Source of the DNA: an uncultured Leptolyngbya sp.
GTDB taxonomy: Bacteria > Cyanobacteriota > Cyanobacteriia > Phormidesmidales > Phormidesmidaceae
Assembly (NCBI GenBank): GCA_937899365.1
Contig: CALBPH010000440.1
Location: 1 to 7,753 of the forward strand
Length of the DNA: 7,753 nucleotides
Direction: 5' to 3'
The notes under the pieces are model-generated. The model saw only the letters and a program-made list of their open reading frames with translations. It searched no databases and was not told the origin of the DNA. The position numbers and the translations under genes were made by a program. Shown one piece after another: positions 1 through 5,057 of the stretch (the stretch's first letter is position 1; the number at the start of each line of letters is the position of its first letter).

Positions 1-792
1 ATTGCTCATGTCCTGGAGTTCATCTTCCCCCATCAGTTTGAGAGCCGATAACATCCGCTGACCATCGCAGGGGCAGTGAAATCGTAGGAGCTTACTTTCT
101 GGAAAAATTTGGAGCCCCATATCCCCCACCAAATCTTCAAAAATTTGGGGCAGGGTTTTCTTCGCCCGTAGCATGGGGGTAAACCCAGTTAACGAAGCAA
201 TCCGTGACTCTAAGGTGGCAATCAGCCGCTCGTCATTCGATACCTTGGGAAGAATCTGTAGCAGTAAGCCGCCTGCGGCTTCGACTCCATGCTGGTCTAC
301 AAATACGCCAAGCACCAGGGCGGAAGGCGTTTGCTCTGAGGTGGCTAGGTATTGAGTCAAGTCGTCGCCGATCTCACCCGAGACTAACTCCACCGTGCTC
401 GAGTAGGGATATCCCAGACCTGAGTCACGCACCACATAAAGATAACCGTTGCGTCCCACCGCTGCACCCACATCAAGTTTGCCTTGGGCATTGGGAGGTA
501 GCTCGGTGGATGGGGCGGCCACGTAGCCGCGGACGCTACCATCCAGCCGTGCATCGACTAAGATGCCGCCGAGGGGTCCATCCCCTTCAATCTGGATATT
601 GATCCGGGAGTCTTCCCGTTTCATATTGGAGACGAGCAGGGCTCCGGCGGTGAGAGTTCTGCCTAGGGCAGCTGTGGCTACATAGGATAGTTTGTGGCGA
701 GTTCTGGCTTCTTCGACTAACCGGGTGGTGATGGCTCCAACGACTCGGATACCGCCATCTGCTGCTACTGCTCGAATGAGCTGATCCGCCAT
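1..792 (-). CDS. hslO: Hsp33 family redox-regulated molecular chaperone (C-terminus cut by window edge)
   Basis: Hsp33 is a cytoplasmic holdase chaperone switched on by oxidation: four cysteines bind zinc when reduced and form disulfides under oxidative stress. Reading leftwards from the ATG at 792-790 there are 264 codons without a stop, and the frame runs off the left edge. The protein opens with MADQLIRAVAADGGIRVVGA, a typical Hsp33 start, followed by the core features NIQIEGDGPLGGILVDA and GYVAAP. The first half of the zinc motif, Cys240-Pro-Cys242, is visible. The second half (CxxC) normally lies 27-32 residues later, and only 22 more residues are in the window, so its absence is a truncation effect. 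The family is usually about 290-300 residues, so roughly 30 are missing. No Shine-Dalgarno sequence precedes the start. It is transcribed divergently from the SRPBCC gene. I am confident of the family. Confidence 0.95.
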   Translation of the reverse strand, partial: MADQLIRAVAADGGIRVVGAITTRLVEEARTRHKLSYVATAALGRTLTAGALLVSNMKREDSRINIQIEGDGPLGGILVDARLDGSVRGYVAAPSTELPPNAQGKLDVGAAVGRNGYLYVVRDSGLGYPYSSTVELVSGEIGDDLTQYLATSEQTPSALVLGVFVDQHGVEAAGGLLLQILPKVSNDERLIATLESRIASLTGFTPMLRAKKTLPQIFEDLVGDMGLQIFPESKLLRFHCPCDGQRMLSALKLMGEDELQDMSN

Positions 793-828
793 GGTGTTGC
801 TTTGTTCTAACAGTTCTTAATATTTAAT

Positions 829-834
829 ATTGTA
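829..834 (-). promoter_or_regulatory. possible -10 box of hslO
   Basis: On the minus strand TACAAT lies 37 bases upstream of the hslO ATG, which would give a leader of about 30 bases. No recognisable -35 box lies at 16-18 bases, so this is only a candidate. Directly downstream in the leader is the AT-rich symmetric string AATATTTAATATT (819-831), which could help melting or be an operator; nothing else supports either role. Confidence 0.25.
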
Positions 835-917
835 GTAGTAGAGCTGCCGGGGCAGGGGGGCGGTTATTCAGAGTTTTATCACCTCTATCACCTGTTCCAT
901 AGTCCTGCTCTATTGTT

Positions 918-923
918 AGGAGA
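918..923 (+). promoter_or_regulatory. ribosome binding site deciding the start of the SRPBCC gene
   Basis: AGGAGA is the only Shine-Dalgarno-like string near the gene. It lies downstream of the in-frame TTG at 913, so it cannot serve that codon. It lies 13 bases before the ATG at 937, which is long but usable. An ATC at 931 would be better spaced, but ATC starts are rare. Confidence 0.55.
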
Positions 924-936
924 AACCACCATCGCT

Positions 937-1341
937 ATGTTTGGGATTTATCAGCAAAGTACTCTGCGGATTGAGATTGATGCGACGGTTGCTCAATTGC
1001 GCCAGGGGCTAACCCAGCCTGATCAGCTGCGGCAGTGGTTATGGCCACAGCAGTTTTCTGAGAACTTCAAAGCACCGCTCGAAGTAGGGCAGTCATTTTC
1101 TAGTTACGTTGGCCCCATTCGCATCGATCACACGATTGATGAATGTTCGGACCATGCCGTTCGGTTCTTGCTCCATCGGGGGGTGGATGGCTTTCATGAG
1201 TGGTATTGGGGAGATGGCTGGGTCCAGTCTCGCCTGGAGGGAGTATCCACACTGCCCCTGAATATTGCGCAGACAACAAGTTTGCTAAGACTGCGACTAT
1301 TCTTATCGATGCAAAACCGGCAAACGGCTCAGGCGGACTAA
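937..1341 (+). CDS. SRPBCC (START/Bet v1-like) family protein, function unknown
   Basis: This is a small soluble protein of 134 residues from the ATG at 937; an in-frame TTG at 913 would add eight residues, but the ribosome binding site favours the ATG. I recognise the pattern of the SRPBCC helix-grip fold, which makes a deep hydrophobic ligand pocket: an early strand (LRIEIDATV), a helix with the PDQLRQWLWPQQF signature (about residues 28-40), then alternating strands rich in aromatic residues (FHEWYWGDGW, about 86-95), and a C-terminal helix (about 106-123, TTSLLRLRLFL). No catalytic residues, signal peptide or membrane segment are visible. Members of this superfamily bind lipids, cofactors or other hydrophobic ligands, but the ligand here cannot be read from sequence. 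It converges on hisD with a 45-base gap and has no functional partner nearby. The family call is from memory of similar cyanobacterial proteins. Confidence 0.75.
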   Translation: MFGIYQQSTLRIEIDATVAQLRQGLTQPDQLRQWLWPQQFSENFKAPLEVGQSFSSYVGPIRIDHTIDECSDHAVRFLLHRGVDGFHEWYWGDGWVQSRLEGVSTLPLNIAQTTSLLRLRLFLSMQNRQTAQAD

Positions 1342-1386
1342 GGGCAGGCTCAGGTTTGACGTCTATGGCTGCCGCCAATATAGTCT

Positions 1387-2679
1387 TTACTCTTCTACGC
1401 GCAGTCTTACTGAGTCCCCATGGGATGGCAGACCTTCCGCACTGGTTAGGGCGTCAATGGCACTGGCGACATTGCCCAGGGCTGACTTTGAATACTGGAT
1501 TAAGCTGGAATGCTTCATAAAGGTTTCAGTGCTCAGGGGAGAAGCATAGCGAGCTGCACCGGAGGTGGGTAGGGTGTGGTTGGGCCCTGCTAGATAGTCA
1601 CCGATGGCTTCTGGGGTATCGTGGCCAAGAAAGATGGCCCCAGCCTGGGTGATCTTTTCGATTAATGACCATGGGTCGTCCACTTCCAACTCCAGGTGTT
1701 CGGGCGCAAATTGATTGGAGAGCTGGGCGGCTACTTCTAACGATTCGACCACCACTGCAATGCCATAGTGGGCAATTGCTTTTTCGGTAGGAATCTGGCG
1801 GGGGTGTCCGGCGAGCTGTCGGTCAACTTCGGCGACGACTTTTTCGGCCAGAGTGCTATCGGTGGTTAGTAGGATGGCGGCGGCCAGGGGGTCATGTTCG
1901 GCCTGGGCCAGCAGATCGGCGGCGATATGAGTGGGGTTGGCAGTGTGGTCTGCAATAATCAGCACCTCGGACGGACCGGCCAGGGAGTCGATGCCAACGG
2001 TGCCATACACCTGCTTTTTGGCCAGGGTGACATAAACGTTGCCAGGACCGCTGATGACGTCAACCTTAGGGACAGTCTCTGTACCGTAGGCTAGGGCCCC
2101 TATGGCTTGGGCGCCGCCTACTCGATAGATTTCTTGGACGCCGGCTTCTTGGGCGGCCACCAGCACGGCTGGATTGATGTGGCCATTGGGGGTAGGGGTG
2201 ACCATGACCAAGCGTTCCACCCCAGCTACGCGGGCTGGAATGGCGTTCATCATCACGGTGCTGGGGTAGGCGGCTCGACCGCCGGGGACATAGATGCCGG
2301 CACGGGCAACGGGGGTATAGCGCTTGCCGAGGACAACGCCGTCATCTTCAAAGGTGACCCAGTTTTTGGGTAGGCGCTGTTTATGAAAGGCTGTGATGTT
2401 TTTGCAAGCTAACTGAATAGCTTTGAGCAGTTCACTCGAAACTTGCTGGTAGGCGGTGTCGATTTCTGCGCCACTGATGCGCAGGGTGCTGGGGGTTAGG
2501 GTTTGCTGGTCAAACTTAGTGGTGTAGTGCAAGAGGGCCTCATCCCCTGATCGTCGAACGGCGTTCAGTATTTCTCGAACGGTGGCTTCTTGCTCAATCA
2601 CCTGATCGGTGTGGATGCGATCGCAAATACGTTGGAGTTCGGTCTGCGCTTCACTGAGCTGGTACAAAGTTCGCAACAT
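1387..2679 (-). CDS. hisD: histidinol dehydrogenase
   Basis: HisD performs the last two steps of histidine synthesis, oxidising L-histidinol through histidinal to L-histidine with two NAD+, in the cytoplasm as a zinc-dependent homodimer. The 430-residue protein is full length. Visible family marks are YVPGGRAAYPSTVMMNAIPA (about 130-149), VDVISGPGNVYVTLAKK (206-222) and the DSLAGPSEVLI loop (231-241). The zinc ligands expected from E. coli are present: Gln259 and His262 in LLAQAEHDP, Asp361 in AIGDYLAGPNHTLPT, and His420 in GLPSHGDS. The catalytic Glu-His pair is Glu327-His328 in QFAPEHLE. The ATG start aligns with the family start (MLRTLYQLSE) and has no Shine-Dalgarno sequence. It stands alone rather than in a his operon, as is common in cyanobacteria, and is divergent from rpsT. 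Nothing is broken or missing. Confidence 0.98.
   Translation of the reverse strand: MLRTLYQLSEAQTELQRICDRIHTDQVIEQEATVREILNAVRRSGDEALLHYTTKFDQQTLTPSTLRISGAEIDTAYQQVSSELLKAIQLACKNITAFHKQRLPKNWVTFEDDGVVLGKRYTPVARAGIYVPGGRAAYPSTVMMNAIPARVAGVERLVMVTPTPNGHINPAVLVAAQEAGVQEIYRVGGAQAIGALAYGTETVPKVDVISGPGNVYVTLAKKQVYGTVGIDSLAGPSEVLIIADHTANPTHIAADLLAQAEHDPLAAAILLTTDSTLAEKVVAEVDRQLAGHPRQIPTEKAIAHYGIAVVVESLEVAAQLSNQFAPEHLELEVDDPWSLIEKITQAGAIFLGHDTPEAIGDYLAGPNHTLPTSGAARYASPLSTETFMKHSSLIQYSKSALGNVASAIDALTSAEGLPSHGDSVRLRVEE
2617..2624. repeat. HIP1 core octamer GCGATCGC
   Basis: A palindromic GCGATCGC inside hisD. This octamer is strongly over-represented in many cyanobacterial genomes and supports the lineage assignment. 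Only two occur in the window, so this is not an especially HIP1-dense stretch. Confidence 0.8.
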
Positions 2680-2713
2680 TGAGGCGGGTGGCGAGGGTTG
2701 GAGGATGGTGACT

Positions 2714-2719
2714 GTTATA
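2714..2719 (-). promoter_or_regulatory. possible -10 box of hisD
   Basis: On the minus strand TATAAC lies 34 bases upstream of the hisD ATG, giving a leader of about 27 bases. The hexamer 17 bases further upstream (CCTCTA) is a poor -35 box, so the call rests on one motif and a sensible distance. Confidence 0.35.
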
Positions 2720-2797
2720 GCTTAGCGTGGATTAATTAGAGGCAGCCGAATTGGCTCGCATATTCTAACGGTCAATAGTTTTGACTCATCATTTTGA

Positions 2798-2806
2798 TGC
2801 TATAAT
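2798..2806 (+). promoter_or_regulatory. extended -10 promoter of rpsT-tatD
   Basis: TGCTATAAT is a perfect extended -10 element (TGnTATAAT). Transcription should begin near 2812-2814, leaving a leader of about 26-28 bases before the rpsT GTG. A TTGACT at 2781-2786 resembles a -35 box but is only 14 bases away, so recognition probably depends on the extended -10, as expected for a group 1 sigma factor. Confidence 0.75.
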
Positions 2807-2839
2807 TCGAGACCCTGACAAATATTACATTGGCTAATA

Positions 2840-3133
2840 GTGGCAAACATTAAATCTGCGGTGAAGCGCATCCAAGTTGCGGAGCGCAATCGTCTACGGA
2901 ATAAGTCATACAAGTCGGCGGTCAAAACTTTGACCAAAAGCTACTACGCTGCGCTAGGCGAGTATGCTACCGATCCTTCTGACGAAAAGAAGCAGGCTGT
3001 TGATTCGTCTATGTCCGCAGCTTTTAGCAAAATTGATAAAGCAGTCAAGCGTGGCAGCATTCACAAAAATGCTGCCGCCCGCCGAAAGTCTAGAATTGCC
3101 CATGCTTTGAAAAAGCACGAAACGCCTTCATAG
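2840..3133 (+). CDS. rpsT: 30S ribosomal protein S20
   Basis: S20 is a primary binding protein of the small ribosomal subunit that binds and stabilises 16S rRNA helices during 30S assembly. The 97-residue product is very basic, with the classic N-terminus MANIKSAVKRI, then NRLRNKSYKSAVKT and the C-terminal GSIHKNAAARRKSRIA signature (about 73-88). It is all helical in known structures, and the length suits the family. The start is GTG (2840-2842), fixed by the conserved MANIKSA. No Shine-Dalgarno sequence precedes it (the upstream bases are TTGGCTAATA). In E. coli the same gene uses UUG and is limited at translation by its own product; a weak start is therefore consistent with, but does not prove, similar control. 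tatD starts six bases after its stop, so the two are probably one transcript from the promoter at 2798-2806. Confidence 0.98.
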   Translation: MANIKSAVKRIQVAERNRLRNKSYKSAVKTLTKSYYAALGEYATDPSDEKKQAVDSSMSAAFSKIDKAVKRGSIHKNAAARRKSRIAHALKKHETPS

Positions 3134-3139
3134 CAATTC

Positions 3140-3943
3140 ATGCAACTGGTTGATACCCACGTCCACATTAACTTTGATAGTTTTCAGCCCGATCTAGACG
3201 AGGTGGCCTCTGCTTGGCGACAGGCAGGCGTTGCTCATCTGGTTCATTCCTGTGTTGAGCCATCAGAGTTTGATGCTATTCAGGCGATTGCCAATCGTTT
3301 TGATGAAATATCGTTTGCAGTGGGTCTGCACCCTCTGGATATGGATAAGTGGACGTCGGAGCTAGCTGACCAGATTCGCCAGCTGGCTCTGTCGGATGCT
3401 CGGGTAGTAGCTATCGGAGAGACGGGGTTAGATTTTTTTAAGGCTGATGACCAGGCATGCCAACTTGAGGCATTTCGGGCTCAGCTATCCGTCGCTTACG
3501 ACCTAGGGCTGCCGGTGATTATTCACTGTCGAGATGCGGCAGCAACCATGCGGGACGTGCTCCAAGAATTTTGGCAGGAACACGGCCCTGTGCAAGGAGT
3601 CATGCACTGCTGGACGGGAACTCCAGAGGAAACCCAGTGGTTTCTAGATCTGGGGCTTTATATTAGTTTCAGCGGTATTGTCACCTTTAAAAGTGCTACC
3701 CAGGTACAGGCATCGGCTCAGATGGTGGGTTGCGATCGCATATTGGTTGAAACCGACTGTCCCTTTTTATCACCGGTGCCAAAGCGAAAACAAAAGCGAA
3801 ACCAACCCGCTAATGTGCTCCACGTAGCAGAGTGCGTAGCTGGTCTAAGGGAGGTTTCCCTAGAGACGCTGGCGGCTCAAACAACGGCTAATGCGAGGAC
3901 ATTGTTTAATCTGCCTGATGCTTCCTTTGCCGTTTCAGAATAA
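3140..3943 (+). CDS. tatD: TatD family metal-dependent hydrolase (putative deoxyribonuclease)
   Basis: TatD proteins are cytoplasmic TIM-barrel hydrolases of the amidohydrolase type that use two divalent metals; characterised members act as 3'-5' exonucleases or DNases. The 267-residue protein is full length. The metal-site residues are in the expected order: His7 and His9 in DTHVH, Glu94 in AIGETGLDF, His129 in VIIHCRDA, His156 in MHCWTGTPEE and Asp206 in VETDCPFLSP. His64 lies in the conserved GLHP. After the Asp motif the usual VPxRGKRNEP reads VPKRKQKRNQP, apparently one residue longer with the glycine replaced; it is away from the metal ligands. The ATG is fixed by MQLVDTHVH and has no Shine-Dalgarno sequence; with only six bases from the rpsT stop, translational coupling is likely. 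The cellular substrate is unknown; the symbol follows the family. Confidence 0.93.
   Translation: MQLVDTHVHINFDSFQPDLDEVASAWRQAGVAHLVHSCVEPSEFDAIQAIANRFDEISFAVGLHPLDMDKWTSELADQIRQLALSDARVVAIGETGLDFFKADDQACQLEAFRAQLSVAYDLGLPVIIHCRDAAATMRDVLQEFWQEHGPVQGVMHCWTGTPEETQWFLDLGLYISFSGIVTFKSATQVQASAQMVGCDRILVETDCPFLSPVPKRKQKRNQPANVLHVAECVAGLREVSLETLAAQTTANARTLFNLPDASFAVSE
3732..3739. repeat. HIP1 core octamer GCGATCGC
   Basis: The second palindromic GCGATCGC in the window, inside tatD about 1.1 kb from the one in hisD. It supports a cyanobacterial origin and has no other visible role. Confidence 0.8.
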
Positions 3944-3971
3944 TAAATGTTAGTTTTTTAAAAAATTATTC
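3938..3971 (+). terminator. weak AT-rich inverted repeat at the end of tatD
   Basis: GAATAAT (3938-3944, overlapping the tatD stop) pairs with ATTATTC (3965-3971). The loop contains six T followed by six A (3954-3965). The stem is AT-rich and no T-run follows it, so it is not a canonical intrinsic terminator. It is the only candidate for ending the rpsT-tatD transcript; read-through into rpoB is also possible. Confidence 0.25.
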
Positions 3972-4082
3972 AGTCATCCACCATTTAAGGCATTAGATAA
4001 GGTCTACACCTGTTCTGACAGAGTCTTACTACCAAAAAATAAAAATGGTGTGACGAAAATATTAAATTTGAATGCTGATTTG

Positions 4083-4091
4083 TGATATACT
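4083..4091 (+). promoter_or_regulatory. extended -10 promoter upstream of rpoB
   Basis: TGATATACT matches the extended -10 pattern TGnTATAxT. Transcription should begin near 4097-4099, which leaves a leader of about 300 bases. The TTGAAT at 4068-4073 is only 12 bases from the hexamer, too close to act as its -35 box. The flanking AT-rich stretch fits a strong housekeeping promoter. Confidence 0.6.
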
Positions 4092-4096
4092 ACCTC

Positions 4097-4111
4097 GGCT
4101 ATGCGTTAGCC
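4097..4111 (+). promoter_or_regulatory. hairpin near the 5' end of the predicted rpoB leader
   Basis: GGCTA (4097-4101) pairs perfectly with TAGCC (4107-4111) across a five-base loop. It sits at the expected 5' end of the transcript, where a hairpin could protect the mRNA from decay. The overlapping GCTATG (4098-4103) can instead pair with CATAGC (4152-4157), so two exclusive structures are possible on paper. Confidence 0.4.
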
Positions 4112-4310
4112 TTAGGTAACCAATTAATCAGCCCCTTGTACTCATCCTACCCATAGCGTTGGTGCCTCACGGTTGCTTTTGAATTTGGCTATTGCTTACC
4201 GCGCCCTTTTTAGCTATCGAATGCTAGCAAAACACCTGATAAATATTAGTTTGACTGCATTACTCCATGGGGAAATGTAGTCATTCTTGTGCTTGTAACT
4301 TAGCACTATT

Positions 4311-4332
4311 TCGATTTTGACATCGATTTGAC
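4311..4332 (+). repeat. tandem imperfect direct repeat TCGATTTTGAC / TCGATTTGAC
   Basis: TCGATTTTGAC (4311-4321) is followed after one base by TCGATTTGAC (4323-4332). Each copy ends in a TTGAC string, and these are 11 bases apart, about one DNA turn. Possible roles are paired regulator sites or -35-like elements; no matching -10 lies at the right distance. Confidence 0.5.
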
Positions 4333-4356
4333 TAAATCCTGCTTATCCCTCACTTT

Positions 4357-4362
4357 TATACT
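4357..4362 (+). promoter_or_regulatory. possible second -10 box close to rpoB
   Basis: TATACT lies 35 bases before the rpoB ATG, which would give a leader of about 29 bases. The hexamer 17 bases upstream (AAATCC) is poor, and TTGACT at 4328-4333 is 23 bases away, too far for normal use. It is the same hexamer as in the upstream promoter, so a proximal second start is possible. Confidence 0.3.
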
Positions 4363-4387
4363 CCATTTATTTAGGCCCGACCTGCTC

Positions 4388-4393
4388 GAGGAG
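4388..4393 (+). promoter_or_regulatory. strong Shine-Dalgarno of rpoB
   Basis: GAGGAG lies four bases before the ATG at 4398 and is the strongest ribosome binding site in the window. It fixes the rpoB start and shows that initiation on this gene looks intact despite the internal stop downstream. Confidence 0.8.
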
Positions 4394-4397
4394 ACGA

Positions 4398-5030
4398 ATG
4401 ACTGACCTAACCATTTCCCAATCCTCCTTTGTACTGCCTGACCTAGTTGAAATTCAGCGCTCTAGCTTTCGCTGGTTTTTGCAAGAAGGGCTAATCGAAG
4501 AACTTGAGAGTTTCTCACCCATTACCGACTACACGGGCAAGCTAGAGCTTCATTTTCTGGGTAAAGATTACAAGCTCAAAGCACCTAAATACATGGTCGA
4601 TGAGGCCAAGCGTCGTGACAGTACTTACTCAGTACAAATGTACGTCCCAACGCGGCTCATTAACAAGGAAACTGGGGAAATTAAAGAGCAAGAAGTATTC
4701 ATCGGTGACTTGCCACTGATGACCGATCGCGGCACCTTCATCATCAATGGTGCTGAGCGAGTGATCGTCAATCAGATTGTGCGTAGTCCTGGCGTTTACT
4801 ACAAGGCTGAAACCGATAAACACGGTCGCCGAACTTACAATGCCAACCTTATTCCCAACCGGGGTGCCTGGCTTAAGTTCGAAACCGATAAGAACGACCT
4901 GGTTTGGGTGCGGATCGATAAGACCCGGAAGCTTTCTGCCCAGGTTCTTTTCAAGGCCTTGGGGCTGAGCGACAGCGAGATTTTCGATTCCCTGCGCCAC
5001 CCTGAGTACTTCCAAAAAACCATTGAATAA
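4398..5030 (+). CDS. rpoB: RNA polymerase beta subunit, N-terminal segment ending at an in-frame TAA
   Basis: This is the first 210 codons of the beta subunit, the part of RNA polymerase that forms the protrusion and the start of the lobe gripping downstream DNA. Family sequence is clear: VLPDLVEIQRSSFRWFLQEG (12-31), DYTGKLELHFLGKDYKL (44-60), YSVQMYVPTRLINKETGEIK (77-96), IGDLPLMTDRGTFIINGAER (102-121) and RSPGVYY (129-135). The frame ends at TAA 5028-5030 after HPEYFQKTIE. In related proteins this point is followed by lysine, then EG, an acidic run and an ALxELYxKLRPGEPPT segment; all of that is present in the same frame after the TAA. This is therefore not a natural C-terminus but an interruption of one 1,116-codon frame (4398-7748). 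Alone the piece lacks the rifampicin region, flap and active-site lysines. It may be a real split, a nonsense mutation or a base error. Confidence 0.9.
   Translation: MTDLTISQSSFVLPDLVEIQRSSFRWFLQEGLIEELESFSPITDYTGKLELHFLGKDYKLKAPKYMVDEAKRRDSTYSVQMYVPTRLINKETGEIKEQEVFIGDLPLMTDRGTFIINGAERVIVNQIVRSPGVYYKAETDKHGRRTYNANLIPNRGAWLKFETDKNDLVWVRIDKTRKLSAQVLFKALGLSDSEIFDSLRHPEYFQKTIE
5028..5030 (+). other. in-frame TAA interrupting rpoB (codon 211)
   Basis: The TAA sits between GAA and GAA codons in a frame otherwise open from 4398 to 7748. Positions 4398 and 5058 are in the same frame, so no insertion or deletion is needed. The nine codons after it (EGQFCEEEA) keep the family sequence. My recollection of cyanobacterial RpoB has lysine here; AAA to TAA is one base, as are CAA and GAA to TAA. 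TAA is also the normal final stop of hisD, tatD and the SRPBCC gene, which argues against general recoding. Confidence 0.9.
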
Positions 5031-5057
5031 GAAGGCCAATTTTGCGAAGAAGAAGCT

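Larger units (their letters stand above)
3944..4397 (+). other. 454-base gene-free region: rpoB promoter and leader
   Basis: The region is markedly more AT-rich than the genes on either side and has no convincing coding frame. It contains, in order, the weak inverted repeat after tatD, an extended -10 promoter (4083-4091), a hairpin close to the predicted transcription start (4097-4111), a 19-codon ATG frame without a ribosome binding site (4221-4280), a tandem imperfect repeat (4311-4332), a second TATACT (4357-4362) and the rpoB Shine-Dalgarno. No tRNA or known riboswitch was recognised. Confidence 0.7.

Noticed and set aside
844..855. Small GC-rich hairpin CTGCCGGGGCAG between hslO and the SRPBCC gene
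   Set aside because: The stem is only four or five pairs with a tiny loop, no T-run follows, and it lies between divergent genes where no terminator is needed.
913..936. TTG at 913 as the start of the SRPBCC protein
   Set aside because: The only ribosome binding site (918-923) lies after this TTG; the ATG at 937 gives a better family start.
1200..1520. 106-codon + strand frame spanning the SRPBCC and hisD gene ends
   Set aside because: It overlaps two genes with clear family identity in other frames and resembles no protein; it is a shadow frame.
2781..2806. Classical -35/-10 promoter TTGACT...TATAAT for rpsT
   Set aside because: The spacer is only 14 bases, too short for normal recognition; the extended -10 alone explains the promoter better.
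4138..4150. NtcA nitrogen-regulator site (GTA-N8-TAC) in the rpoB leader
   Set aside because: The spacing between GTA and TAC is seven bases, not eight, and there is no matching -10 at the usual distance.
5028..5030. Genome-wide recoding of TAA as a sense codon
   Set aside because: hisD, tatD and the SRPBCC gene end at TAA at the right family length, so TAA acts as an ordinary stop here.
4629..5039. Antisense frame of 136 codons opposite rpoB, and similar frames opposite the rest of rpoB and hisD
   Set aside because: They mirror strongly conserved coding sequence, have no ribosome sites and show no recognisable protein family.
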